Assembly: GCA_964542875.1 (NCBI GenBank) | Contig: CAZIWA010000042.1 | Location: 1 to 40,997 of the forward strand | Reading direction: 5' to 3' | Origin: CAZGOM01 sp964542875 | GTDB lineage: Bacteria > Planctomycetota > Phycisphaerae > Phycisphaerales > Phycisphaeraceae | Length of the DNA: 40,997 nt | Shown: piece by piece, positions 25,201-32,931 of the stretch | How the letters are laid out: the number at the start of each line of letters is the position of its first letter | How positions within the stretch are numbered: position 1 is the stretch's first letter | The notes under the pieces: generated by a model | Seen by the model: only the letters and a program-made list of their open reading frames with translations | What the model was told of the DNA's origin: nothing | Databases searched by the model: none | Made by a program: the position numbers and the translations under genes

Positions 25201-27664
25201 GTCCGTCGAGCACCTGCTGACTGTCGGTGGTGAGCAGGGGATCGGTGAATTTGCGGGCCAGATCGTTAAGGGGCCTGCCAACGTCAGAGGGAATCAGATC
25301 CAGGAGTTCCTTGACGGGAGCGGTGTAACGCCGGATGCGCAAGCGGGTATCGAGGAAGAGGACGGCGATTTCGGTGCTGGTGAGGAGGCTGGAGAGGTCG
25401 TTGCTGGTGGCCTGGAGCTCGTCCATCTTCACTTGAAGCTGGGCATTGACGGTGGTGAGCTCTTCGTTGAGGGACTGGAGTTCCTCCTTGCTGGTTTCGA
25501 GCTCTTCATTGGTGCTCTGAAGCTCCTCGTTCATGCTGATGACCTCTTCGTGAGAGGCCTTCATTTCTTCATTGCTGGTCTGGAGTTCTTCAATGGTGGC
25601 TTGAAGTTCCTGGCGTGTCCTGTGGAGCTCTTCCTGAAGCGCGCCTTTGTGCAGGATGTCGTCTGTCGCGTCCGCAAGATTCTGGATGACGACGGCGGCC
25701 TGGCCTTTGTCCTCAAAGCTGACGACCCAATGGTCCGGGGCGGATTTCGCGTCCAACATCATGACAGTGACTGCGATTTTCGTTCTGTGGCCGGGCTGGG
25801 TTTCGATCCAGCCTTCCTGGACGGTTTTGGCGGTCTTCTGGGTTCGGGCGTTTTGAAGCGCGGCGCGGATGGTGCCACGGAGACTTTCACGGGCCAGGAG
25901 CAGGAGATCGCGTGTGGCTTCTCCACGGGGCTGGTTGAGGAAAAGGTCGGTGTTGCCGTGGAAGTAGACAATGCGGTGGTAGTTGTCGATGGTGACGGCG
26001 GGGGGAATGTGGAGTGCCGCAAGCGTGCGGGTGGTGAGCTGGGCCAGCGAAGGAATGGTGGCGCCGGGCCCGGTGCCCTTGATTCGCTCCATCGCGGTAT
26101 GAAGGCCTGACGCCGTGCTTGGGAGCGGAAAGGGGGCCAGGCCGTGGCGGGTGGGGCCGATGCGGCGGAAGAGGCGGGCCTTTTTGTCCATGGGCTCAAA
26201 CAGGTCTTCGGCGCCGGCAATGGTTTCACTGGTGCCCAGAAAGAGCGTGCCGGCTTCGCGAAGGCCAAAATGAAGCATGGAAAGGACGCGGCGCTGGACA
26301 TCCGGCTCAAGGTAAATGAGCAGATTCCGGCAGGTGACGATGTCCAGGCGATTAAAGGGCGGGTCCTGAAGGACGTTTTGAGGGGCGAAGACGACGCGCT
26401 CGCGCAACTCGGGACGGACGCGGAAGACGGCTTCATCCTTGTTGAAGTATTTTTCGAGGAGGTCGGGGGCGATTTCGCCTTCGATGCCGCCTGGGAAGAC
26501 GCCGTTGCGGGCGTTTTGGAGGGAACGTTCGGCCATGTCGGTGGCGAAGACCTTGATATCCAAAAGTTTGTTGACGCGCTGGGCTTCCTCCATGAGGAGC
26601 ATGGCGAGGGAGTAGGCTTCTTCGCCGCTGGAGCAGGCGGTGACCCAGCACCGGATGGAAGTGCCGGGATCGCGGGTGGCGACAAGGGGGACGATGACCT
26701 GGGTGCGGAGGGTTTCCCAGGCTTCGGGGTCTCTAAAGAAGCCTGTGACGTGGATGAGGAGGTCTTCGGCCAGGGCTGTGACTTCCGTGGGGTTCTGGCG
26801 CAGGAGCTTGGCATAGTCGCCCAGGTCGGTCAGGCGGTTTAAGCCCATGCGGCGGCCGATGCGACGGAAAACGGTGGGTTTTTTATAGCCGGAAAAGTCC
26901 TGCTTGGTGCGGGCGCGGAGGGTGGCGAAGATTTCGTTGAGATGCTGCTCATCCCGGTTGAGCTTGGCTTGAGAGCTTTCCTTGCTCATGACCTGCAGGT
27001 GGCTTGCATAGTTAATGAGGATGTCGGGAATGTCCTGAGGCCGAAGGATGTAATCGGCATAGCCGGTGTCCACCAGGTGCCTGGGCATGGCGGGGAACTT
27101 GGCGGTTTCAGGGTCCTGGGCGATGCAGAGGCCGCCGACCTCTTTGATGGTTTGCGCGCCGGAGGTGCCGTTGCTGCCGGTGCCGGAGAGGATGACGCAG
27201 ATGGCGCGGGTGCGTTGCTCGTCGGCGAGGGACTTGAAGAAGTCATCAACGGGGTGATTGTGGCCGGGTTTTTCCAGACGGGGCCCCAGGTGGAGCAAGC
27301 CGGCTTTGATGGTGAGGGTGTGGCCGGGACGGATAACATAAAAGTGATTGGGCTGGACCGGCGTGCCGTCGTCGACCTGGGCGACCACCATGGTGGTGTG
27401 ATTCGCGAGGATGTCGGCGATCATGCTTTCGTGTTCGGGAGGGAGGTGCTGGATGAAGACGAAGGCCATGCCGGTGTCAGGACGAAGGGCTTTAAGGAAC
27501 TCGATGATGGCATCCAGACCGCCTGCGGATGCGCCAATGCCTACGACAGGAAAAGGCAGCCGGGAGGGTGCGCCGTCGGGCGATTTGACGTCACTGGGAT
27601 TGGGTGCGGCGGCGGGCGAGGCGTTATCCGAATTGCCATGATTTGAATTTGAAATGGTGCTCAT
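22235..27664 (-). CDS. CheB-CheR-PAS-GAF hybrid histidine kinase
   Basis: An 1809-residue soluble signalling protein. Domains: CheB methylesterase (about 38-225), CheR methyltransferase (about 240-505, ACSSGEEAYSLAM), a linker, a coiled coil of repeated EELQ/NEEL heptads (about 675-755), PAS (about 755-865), GAF (about 890-1045), three further PAS (about 1050-1170, 1180-1300, 1305-1420), HisKA with phospho-His1448 (SHELRTP), HATPase (N-box Asn1565, DTGIGIP, GGLGLGLAI), and a receiver with Asp1735 and Lys1790. In CheB, Ser46 (GASAGG) and His73 (QHLPP) are present, but the catalytic Asp of the G-x-G-x-D-G motif is Asn165 (codon AAC). Methyltransferase and kinase sites look intact. No membrane helix. 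It lies 94 nt downstream of a single receiver gene on the same strand and probably shares its pathway. Confidence 0.93.
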   Translation of the reverse strand: MSTISNSNHGNSDNASPAAAPNPSDVKSPDGAPSRLPFPVVGIGASAGGLDAIIEFLKALRPDTGMAFVFIQHLPPEHESMIADILANHTTMVVAQVDDGTPVQPNHFYVIRPGHTLTIKAGLLHLGPRLEKPGHNHPVDDFFKSLADEQRTRAICVILSGTGSNGTSGAQTIKEVGGLCIAQDPETAKFPAMPRHLVDTGYADYILRPQDIPDILINYASHLQVMSKESSQAKLNRDEQHLNEIFATLRARTKQDFSGYKKPTVFRRIGRRMGLNRLTDLGDYAKLLRQNPTEVTALAEDLLIHVTGFFRDPEAWETLRTQVIVPLVATRDPGTSIRCWVTACSSGEEAYSLAMLLMEEAQRVNKLLDIKVFATDMAERSLQNARNGVFPGGIEGEIAPDLLEKYFNKDEAVFRVRPELRERVVFAPQNVLQDPPFNRLDIVTCRNLLIYLEPDVQRRVLSMLHFGLREAGTLFLGTSETIAGAEDLFEPMDKKARLFRRIGPTRHGLAPFPLPSTASGLHTAMERIKGTGPGATIPSLAQLTTRTLAALHIPPAVTIDNYHRIVYFHGNTDLFLNQPRGEATRDLLLLARESLRGTIRAALQNARTQKTAKTVQEGWIETQPGHRTKIAVTVMMLDAKSAPDHWVVSFEDKGQAAVVIQNLADATDDILHKGALQEELHRTRQELQATIEELQTSNEEMKASHEEVISMNEELQSTNEELETSKEELQSLNEELTTVNAQLQVKMDELQATSNDLSSLLTSTEIAVLFLDTRLRIRRYTAPVKELLDLIPSDVGRPLNDLARKFTDPLLTTDSQQVLDGLTAIEREVPALGNRWFMRKILPYRTLENQIEGVVVLFVETTARKLAEEEIKTGREQLSEELKAMEHLHEVTTRLFTISDLQTGLSEVLNATIDSFGADMGKIQLYNPETSSFEIMAHRGFPPAFFDAYRRIKEDTLRSYHSTLRQGNRIIIEDVISDPSYNSYKEAATIAGYRSVMSTPLLSRNGDMLGFISTHFTKPYRPTARQLHVSDIFARHASALIERLNTDDAMRQSNARFRMAADVVPDLLWENNPAGQASWFNRRWLEYTGRKPRQLAGHGWLETVHSLDRESTRTAFQTAISQGTPFRHEYRLRGMDGLYRWYLAQALPFKDVSGKILQWFGAATDIHEDKMALNALRESDLRHRLSVNDIEDYAIFMLDSQGMIATWNPGAQRVLGYTETEIIGKHVSIIYVPEERQATGSTRKMETALNTGRAADERWYVRKDGTRFWGSGVLTVLRDDSGNLRGFSKVMHDTTESQMAEEAQRRLAAVVQSSNDAIISFNLDGTILSWNPAAQAMFGYRLDEALTMNLRQLCPADNGKRYDDFISDLAANRPIVQLETRWTAKNGSPLDVSISASLTRDYANEALVGAVIQDITARKQVESAVNDARQAAEEASRTKDEFLAMLSHELRTPLAAILLWVKLLQRKTDLSPQSQEGLSAIQTSAEAQKSLIDDLLDTSRITAGTLRLQMRRTHIVNLVKSAIESVLPAATAKGITIQTDFPDEIGAILADSDRLRQVIWNVLSNAVKFTGSGGTVSVALTLTGRTIDIKVKDTGIGIPADFLPHVFSPFRQADATRSRRNGGLGLGLAIARQLMELHGGSISARSAGESMGSEFTIQIPAVSPHDEKIHAPKDTAKDHNSLAGLSIFLVEDDSSMRVALTRLLRDHHITVTAVDSALNALAALDGATPDIIITDLAMPEMDGFALYKKIREWEAKTNTAPIPIIALTAFARPEDRQAVLNAGFRNYLAKPLDPEHLLKVLREVRQELK

Positions 27665-27758
27665 GGCTGACTCAAAAAAATAGTGGATGGATCGAGAGTT
27701 CGTATCAAGCGTGTTATAGCAGATTTCGATTTTTTCCCACAGAATGCCACATTTAAGA
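27665..27758 (-). promoter_or_regulatory. Spacer with a possible internal promoter for the kinase
   Basis: This 94-nt spacer is AT-richer than its surroundings. On the minus strand it contains TATAAC, a plausible -10, but no good -35 17 nt upstream. The kinase may be read through from the receiver gene or have its own weak promoter. Confidence 0.3.
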
Positions 27759-28157
27759 TCAATCGGTCAGACCAGAAGGCACATACTGCCGGCCTTGGGC
27801 GACAAGGCGGATGGCTTTGGGCAGCTCTTCAAAGATCTGATCCTTGCGAATGATGCTTAGCGCGCCGGCCCGCCGGGCTTTCTGCGGGGTGGTGGGGTCC
27901 AGTTGTGCCGACACCACAATGATTTTGGATGCAGGATGGGTTTGGGTGAGACGCTGGGCCACCTCAAGGCCATTGATATCCGGGAGGCCGATGTCCAGAA
28001 TGACAACCTGGGGCTGGAACTCCGCAGTGAGGGAGAGGGCCTGGGACCCATTGGCTGCCTGGGCGACAAGCTGAAGATCGCTTTCGAGGCTTAAAAATTC
28101 TCGAATCGCTTCCCTCAGCAGCGAGTGATCGTCAACGAGCAAAACTGTGATAGGCAT
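27759..28157 (-). CDS. Single-domain response regulator (NarL-type receiver, no HTH)
   Basis: A 132-residue receiver. Acidic pair Asp9/Asp10 (LLVDDH), phosphoacceptor Asp55 (VVILDIGLPDINGLE), a conserved Ser (VVSAQ), and the conserved Lys in IIRKD. The sequence resembles the receivers of NarL/FixJ regulators but stops after RLVAQGRQYVPSGLTD, just where a LuxR-type DNA-binding domain would normally follow. It is therefore probably a signal carrier or phosphate sink, or an inhibitor of the downstream kinase, rather than a transcription factor. First gene of the pair with the hybrid kinase. Confidence 0.88.
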   Translation of the reverse strand: MPITVLLVDDHSLLREAIREFLSLESDLQLVAQAANGSQALSLTAEFQPQVVILDIGLPDINGLEVAQRLTQTHPASKIIVVSAQLDPTTPQKARRAGALSIIRKDQIFEELPKAIRLVAQGRQYVPSGLTD

Positions 28158-28387
28158 AGGCGTAAAATCCAGATGAACAGTTCAATGTAAAACAGGAACC
28201 ATTAGTGCAACATCAGCAATTTCCTGAGAGTTCAGAAAGAATCAATGGTGGTGCGCCGGTGTTCCAGTCTCAAGGGGTATCGGGGCTTTGGGGATAAATA
28301 CGCGACCAAGGTACAGAAATCCCTTTGGGCTTGACCGGTAGATCAACCGATTTTGATGACAGCGGCGGCCACGGATGATGGGCCGGT

Positions 28388-30448
28388 ATGAGCTTATTCC
28401 CATACATCACAAGCAGCCGGTTGCGCTTTCAAAAGTACATGACGGACCTGCACAAGCGATTGCTGGCACCCTCCGGCGCAGAAGGGCATGCGACGGTGGA
28501 AGGGCAAGCAGGGGAAGCCGGGGCGGCGGCGCCGGCAGCCCGAACACGCGACTTTGCCACGCTGACGCGCGCGTTTCTTTCGCAGATACGGCCGTATGTG
28601 CGGGCGATGGCGTTTTCCCTGGGAGTGCTCGCCATTGCAACGGTGCTGGGGCTGCTGCCGGTGTACGGCACGAAGCTGATTATTGACAGCATTCTGGGAA
28701 ACCAGCCGTTGACGCTGCCGGGGGTGGGGAAGATACAGGCGGAAAACCTGAGCAAGGAAAAGTTGCTGACAATCGTGGTGCTGGCCATGGCGGGGGTGTC
28801 GATTGTCTCCATCGCCATCGGCATCTGGAGCCGGTGGCAGGTGAACAAGATCAGCCACATGGTGACGGTTCGGCTGCAGAAGAAGGTGTTTGAGCATGTG
28901 ATGCGGCTGCCGTTTCACCGGGTGGGGGAACTGAAAACCGGCGGCGCCTCCAGCATGCTGCGGGAAGATGCGGGCGGGGTGGGGCAGCTTGTGTTCGGGA
29001 TGCTGTACAACCCGTGGCAAGCGGTGATCCAGCTTACGGGGATCCTGGCGATTCTGGCCTGGACGGACTGGCGCATGTTTTTGGCGTCGCTGGCGGTGGC
29101 GCCTGCGGTGTACTTCACGCATAAGACATGGATTGCACGGATCCGGCCGCTGTTTTCGGACATCAGATCGACCCGGCAGGGGATCGACGCGCACACGACG
29201 GAGGCCATCGGCGGGTTTCGGGTGGTGAGGAGCTTTTCAAGGCAGAACCATGAAGTGGTGCGATATGCGATGAAGTCCCACTTCATGATGCGGCAGGAGT
29301 TTTTGTCGTGGTGGTGGGCACGGGCGATCGACATCTGCTGGCTGTTGTTCATGCCGCTGGCGACGGCGGCGCTGTTCTGGTTCGGCGGGCTGCGCGTGCT
29401 GCAGGATGCTCAGGAAGTGGCCAGCGGCGCGTTGCCGGCGCAAAAGGCGCTGAGCGTGGGGGACCTGGTGATGTTCCTGGCATATCTGGGGTGGCTGCTT
29501 GGGCCGATGAACACACTGGTGCAGAGTGCGACGGAGATTCAAAACAGCCTGGCGGGGTTGGACAGGATTTTGAATCTGTTGTCGGAAAAGAAAGAAGAAA
29601 CACCCAAGCCAGGAGCGAGGAAGATCGATCCTCAACTGCCGCCTGGGGCGTTTAAGCTGATTGCGGTGGGGTATGGGTATCCGGCGTCCAAAGGGCGGCC
29701 GGGGCAGGCGATGCAGGAGCAGGAAACCAAACCGCAGGTACCGAATCGGATTCTGCACGACATCAGCCTGGATATTCAGCCTGGGGAGATGGTGGCGTTT
29801 GTGGGGAGGTCGGGCTCCGGAAAGACGACGCTGTGCAATCTGCTGGCGAGATGCTTTGAACCAACGGAAGGGGCCATTCACTACGATGGGACGGATACCC
29901 GGGAGATCGATCTGGCGTCTTACCGATCAATTTTCGGCGTGGTGGAGCAGGAAACGTTTTTGTTTGACGGGACGATTGCCGAGAACATCGCCTATGGGCG
30001 GCCGCAAGCGAGTGAAGAAGAAGTGCGCCAGGCCGCGAAAAAGGCCGATGCGCACGGGTTTATCGAGAAGCTGCCGCTGGGGTACAAGACTAAGGTGGGT
30101 GAGCGGGGCCTGAAGCTTTCGGGAGGGCAGCGCCAGCGCATATCGCTGGCGAGGGCAATCCTCACGGATCCGAAAGTGCTCATCCTCGATGAGGCCACCA
30201 GTGCGCTGGACAGCCATACCGAAAAGCAGATTCAGAGAAGCCTCAGAGAACTGATGAAGGGGCGCACATCGCTGGTGATTGCGCATCGGCTGAGCACGAT
30301 TCTGCATGCGGACAAGATCGCCATGATGGAACAAGGGCGCATTGTGGGGTTCAACAATCATGCGAGGCTGCTGGAAGAGTGCCAGAGCTATCGCGAGATG
30401 TTTGAGCTGCAGATGCGCACGCCGGAAATGGTGGAGCAGGAAGTGTGA
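28388..30448 (+). CDS. ABC exporter, fused transmembrane and ATPase domains
   Basis: A 686-residue half-transporter. A type 1 exporter membrane domain spans about 60-360 with six predicted helices. The nucleotide-binding domain has Walker A GRSGSGKTT (about 473-481), a Q-loop region (VVEQETFLFDGTIAENIAYG), the signature LSGGQRQRIS (about 578), Walker B VLILDEATS and H-loop AHRLST. Between the A-loop segment (GYGYP) and the RILHDISLDI strand is an insertion of roughly 18 residues rich in Gly, Gln and Glu. An Ala/Gly-rich N-terminal tail (about 25-50) precedes the first helix. It probably acts as a homodimer exporting a lipid, drug or peptide; substrate unknown. No Shine-Dalgarno is evident; an alternative ATG is at 28438. 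It is divergent from the receiver gene across 230 nt. Confidence 0.92.
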   Translation: MSLFPYITSSRLRFQKYMTDLHKRLLAPSGAEGHATVEGQAGEAGAAAPAARTRDFATLTRAFLSQIRPYVRAMAFSLGVLAIATVLGLLPVYGTKLIIDSILGNQPLTLPGVGKIQAENLSKEKLLTIVVLAMAGVSIVSIAIGIWSRWQVNKISHMVTVRLQKKVFEHVMRLPFHRVGELKTGGASSMLREDAGGVGQLVFGMLYNPWQAVIQLTGILAILAWTDWRMFLASLAVAPAVYFTHKTWIARIRPLFSDIRSTRQGIDAHTTEAIGGFRVVRSFSRQNHEVVRYAMKSHFMMRQEFLSWWWARAIDICWLLFMPLATAALFWFGGLRVLQDAQEVASGALPAQKALSVGDLVMFLAYLGWLLGPMNTLVQSATEIQNSLAGLDRILNLLSEKKEETPKPGARKIDPQLPPGAFKLIAVGYGYPASKGRPGQAMQEQETKPQVPNRILHDISLDIQPGEMVAFVGRSGSGKTTLCNLLARCFEPTEGAIHYDGTDTREIDLASYRSIFGVVEQETFLFDGTIAENIAYGRPQASEEEVRQAAKKADAHGFIEKLPLGYKTKVGERGLKLSGGQRQRISLARAILTDPKVLILDEATSALDSHTEKQIQRSLRELMKGRTSLVIAHRLSTILHADKIAMMEQGRIVGFNNHARLLEECQSYREMFELQMRTPEMVEQEV

Positions 30449-30542
30449 GAACGCATGCAGAGGGGTAGGGAGCTTGGTTGTGACCCGGGCCGGAATTAAG
30501 GTGGGGCCCATTGACGCTTAAGACAATAATGCTGAATGAAAA

Positions 30543-30578
30543 GGGTGGCATGCTCACGCGCAGGAGAGCATGCCACCC
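30543..30578. terminator. Bidirectional hairpin between convergent genes
   Basis: A perfect 13-bp inverted repeat, GGGTGGCATGCTC (30543-30555) and GAGCATGCCACCC (30566-30578), around a 10-nt loop. It lies between the ends of the ABC exporter and catalase genes, where a shared terminator is expected. No T-run follows. Similar GGTGGCATGCTC palindromes occur repeatedly in some planctomycete genomes as I recall, so it may also be a dispersed repeat. Confidence 0.6.
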
Positions 30579-30607
30579 AGGGTTGCAGATTCAAGCGCTT
30601 GCAGTGT

Positions 30608-32731
30608 TTAACCGGGGACGTATTCGGCTTGACGTTTGAAATGCCGGTGCTGTTTCATGGCGTGAACGAAGTCCGCCAGGAAGTGTTTCATACCGGGCTT
30701 GGATTGAACGATGAGTCCGGTGTCTTGAGGTTGGATGCCGGCGGTGTCCGCCTGGATACGTGCGGAGACGAAGATGGCTGCTGCGGCTGCGGTGGCGCCG
30801 ATGGTTTTTGAATGGATGAAGGCTTCGTTGACCATACGTGTGGCGGGCTCCAGCCGGGTGAGGGTGGAGATGTTTTCCTCGCCGGCGAGGATGAGGATTG
30901 CGTCGTAGTTGAACGCGCCGGTGTTGGCCAGGGGCTTGTCGACAGCGACGGCATGGCCTTCCCTGGATTTGACCGAACCGGCATGCGGAGCGACGACTTC
31001 CACGATGGCCTCCTGAGCCTGGAGGTGATTTTGGGCCGCGGTGAGGTCGGCTTCGGAAACGCCATCGCAGACGAGGAGAGCGACCTTGCGGCCACGGATG
31101 CTGTCGGCGGGCCGGTCCATGGAGAGGGCGGGCGAGCTGGTGACGGTTCGCTTTTTTGACCGGGCCGGCTGAGAGGGAGGGATGTCGGAGGCCTGGGGCG
31201 CGAGGCCGATTTTCTGGCCGACCTTCTGGGCGAGATCCGGCGAGACGGGAAGGAGGAGTTGGTTGAGCGCGCGCTGGCGCACTTCCTGGCTTTTGACCAT
31301 GTTGAGCTCAAAAGCGAAGGCATTAACGATGTGCGCTTTTTCCCAGGCGGCCATGCTGTTCCAGAACAGCGTGGCCTGGGAGTAGTGATCGCCGAAACTG
31401 GGGCTGCGCTGGCGGACTTTAGCGCCGTCCATCTTTTCCTGGTGGCTGCTGAAGGCGGCCATGGCGTCGGGGGAGTGGGCGGGGCATCCGCCGCCGAGGG
31501 AGTTGGGGAAATAGGCCACCTTGCCCTTGTCGATGGTCTGACGGCTCATGGCGTCGCGCTGATGGTTGTGTACGGGGCAGGTGGGGCGGTTGATGGGAAG
31601 TTCGTGGAAATTAGGGCCGATGCGCTTGAGCTGGGTGTCCAGATAGGAGAAGAGGCGGCCCTGGAGAAGCGGATCGTTTGTAAAGTCTATTCCCGGGACA
31701 ATGTGGCCTGGATGAAAGGCGACTTGTTCGGTTTCAGCAAAGAAGTTGTCCGGGTTGCGATCCAGAACAAGCCTGCCGACTTTCTGGACGGGGACCAGCT
31801 CTTCGGGGACGAGCTTTGTGGGGTCCAGCAGGTCGAAATCAAAGGCATACTCGTCTTTCTCGTCGATGATCTGCATGCCGAGTTCCCATGTGGGGTAGTC
31901 GCCTCGCTCGATGGATTCCCAGAGGTCTCGCCGATTGAAGTCCGGGTCTTTGCCGGCGATCTGCTGGGCTTCCTCCCATATGAGGGAGTGAATGCCCTTG
32001 AGGGGCTTCCAGTGGAACTTCACGAAGCAGGATTTGCCTTCGGCGTTGATGAGCCTGAAGGTGTGGACGCCGAAGCCCTCCATGGTGGCCAGGCTGCGGG
32101 GGAAGGCGCGGTCCGACATGACCCACATGAGCATGTGGGCGCTTTCAGGGGTGAGGGAGACGAAGTCCCAGAATGTGTCGTGAGCGGAGGCGGCCTGAGG
32201 GATTTCGTTGTCGGGCTCGGGCTTTACGGCGTGGATGAAGTCCGGGAATTTGATGGCGTCCTGAATGAAAAAGACGGGGATGTTGTTGCCGACGAGGTCC
32301 CAGACGCCTTGATCGGTGTAGAACTTCACGGCGAAGCCGCGGACATCGCGCGGGGTATCGGCGGAGCCGCGGGAACCGGCGACGGTGGAGAAGCGGACGA
32401 AGACGGGGGTTTTCTTTTTAGGGTCCTGGAAGACCTGGGCCTTGGTGTATCTGGACAGAGGCTCATAGACCTGGAAGTAGCCATGGGCCGCTGCGCCGCG
32501 GGCGTGGACGACGCGTTCCGGGATGCGTTCGTGATCGAAGTGGGTGATCTTTTCCCGAAGGTGGAAGTCTTCCAGCAGCGAGGGGCCGCGGATGCCGGCT
32601 TTGAGGGAGTTTTGATCGTCGGCGACACGCAGGCCCTGGTTGGTGGTGAGGTGCTCGCCGGGGGTGCGGGTGTCTTTTTCAAGATCAGATTGCTTGGGGC
32701 TGGATGGTTGTTTGGGAGTCTTTTTAGACAT
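30608..32731 (-). CDS. katE: Clade 2 large-subunit catalase, HPII type
   Basis: A 707-residue haem catalase, slightly shorter than E. coli HPII (753). The catalase core has distal His76 (VVHARGAAAHGYF), distal Asn149 (VGNNIPVFFIQDAIKFPD) and the proximal Tyr363 of RLFSY. His340 (AFHPGHIVPG) lies exactly 23 residues before that Tyr, the spacing of the His392-Tyr415 cross-link in HPII. Residues about 545-690 are a DJ-1/PfpI-like domain (RGRKVALLVCDGVSEADL, DAILILAGEEN, GATAAAAAIF) lacking the nucleophilic Cys, as in other HPII enzymes. It destroys hydrogen peroxide. The ATG at 32731 has GAGG seven bases upstream and replaces the longer open frame to 32854. It is convergent with the ABC exporter. 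Confidence 0.95.
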   Translation of the reverse strand: MSKKTPKQPSSPKQSDLEKDTRTPGEHLTTNQGLRVADDQNSLKAGIRGPSLLEDFHLREKITHFDHERIPERVVHARGAAAHGYFQVYEPLSRYTKAQVFQDPKKKTPVFVRFSTVAGSRGSADTPRDVRGFAVKFYTDQGVWDLVGNNIPVFFIQDAIKFPDFIHAVKPEPDNEIPQAASAHDTFWDFVSLTPESAHMLMWVMSDRAFPRSLATMEGFGVHTFRLINAEGKSCFVKFHWKPLKGIHSLIWEEAQQIAGKDPDFNRRDLWESIERGDYPTWELGMQIIDEKDEYAFDFDLLDPTKLVPEELVPVQKVGRLVLDRNPDNFFAETEQVAFHPGHIVPGIDFTNDPLLQGRLFSYLDTQLKRIGPNFHELPINRPTCPVHNHQRDAMSRQTIDKGKVAYFPNSLGGGCPAHSPDAMAAFSSHQEKMDGAKVRQRSPSFGDHYSQATLFWNSMAAWEKAHIVNAFAFELNMVKSQEVRQRALNQLLLPVSPDLAQKVGQKIGLAPQASDIPPSQPARSKKRTVTSSPALSMDRPADSIRGRKVALLVCDGVSEADLTAAQNHLQAQEAIVEVVAPHAGSVKSREGHAVAVDKPLANTGAFNYDAILILAGEENISTLTRLEPATRMVNEAFIHSKTIGATAAAAAIFVSARIQADTAGIQPQDTGLIVQSKPGMKHFLADFVHAMKQHRHFKRQAEYVPG

Positions 32732-32875
32732 GGCGAACCTCGTGGAATGGAAGATAAATCGGGAGTGACAACCAAAGTAGGTTCTGATTAGAGAGAGGCC
32801 TATCGGATAAAACGAGCGAATGAGGCTCGGGGTTATTCCTGATGCCGGCTTCATGGATGGGGTCAGGGGAAAAGA

Positions 32876-32906
32876 CAGCGGGCTTCCTTTATCAGGAAGC
32901 CCGCTG
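32876..32906 (-). terminator. Terminator of the Calx-beta gene
   Basis: A perfect 13-bp stem, CAGCGGGCTTCCT (32876-32888) and its complement (32894-32906), with loop TTATC. Read on the minus strand it is followed by TCTTTTCCCC. It lies 26 nt beyond the stop of the Calx-beta gene and before the catalase upstream region. Confidence 0.85.
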
Positions 32907-32931
32907 CGGAGGGATGGGTTGAAATTAGGGA

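Noticed and set aside
31259..32791. A 510-codon plus-strand frame opposite the catalase
   Set aside because: The minus strand holds a complete, motif-perfect KatE; the opposite frame has no protein features.
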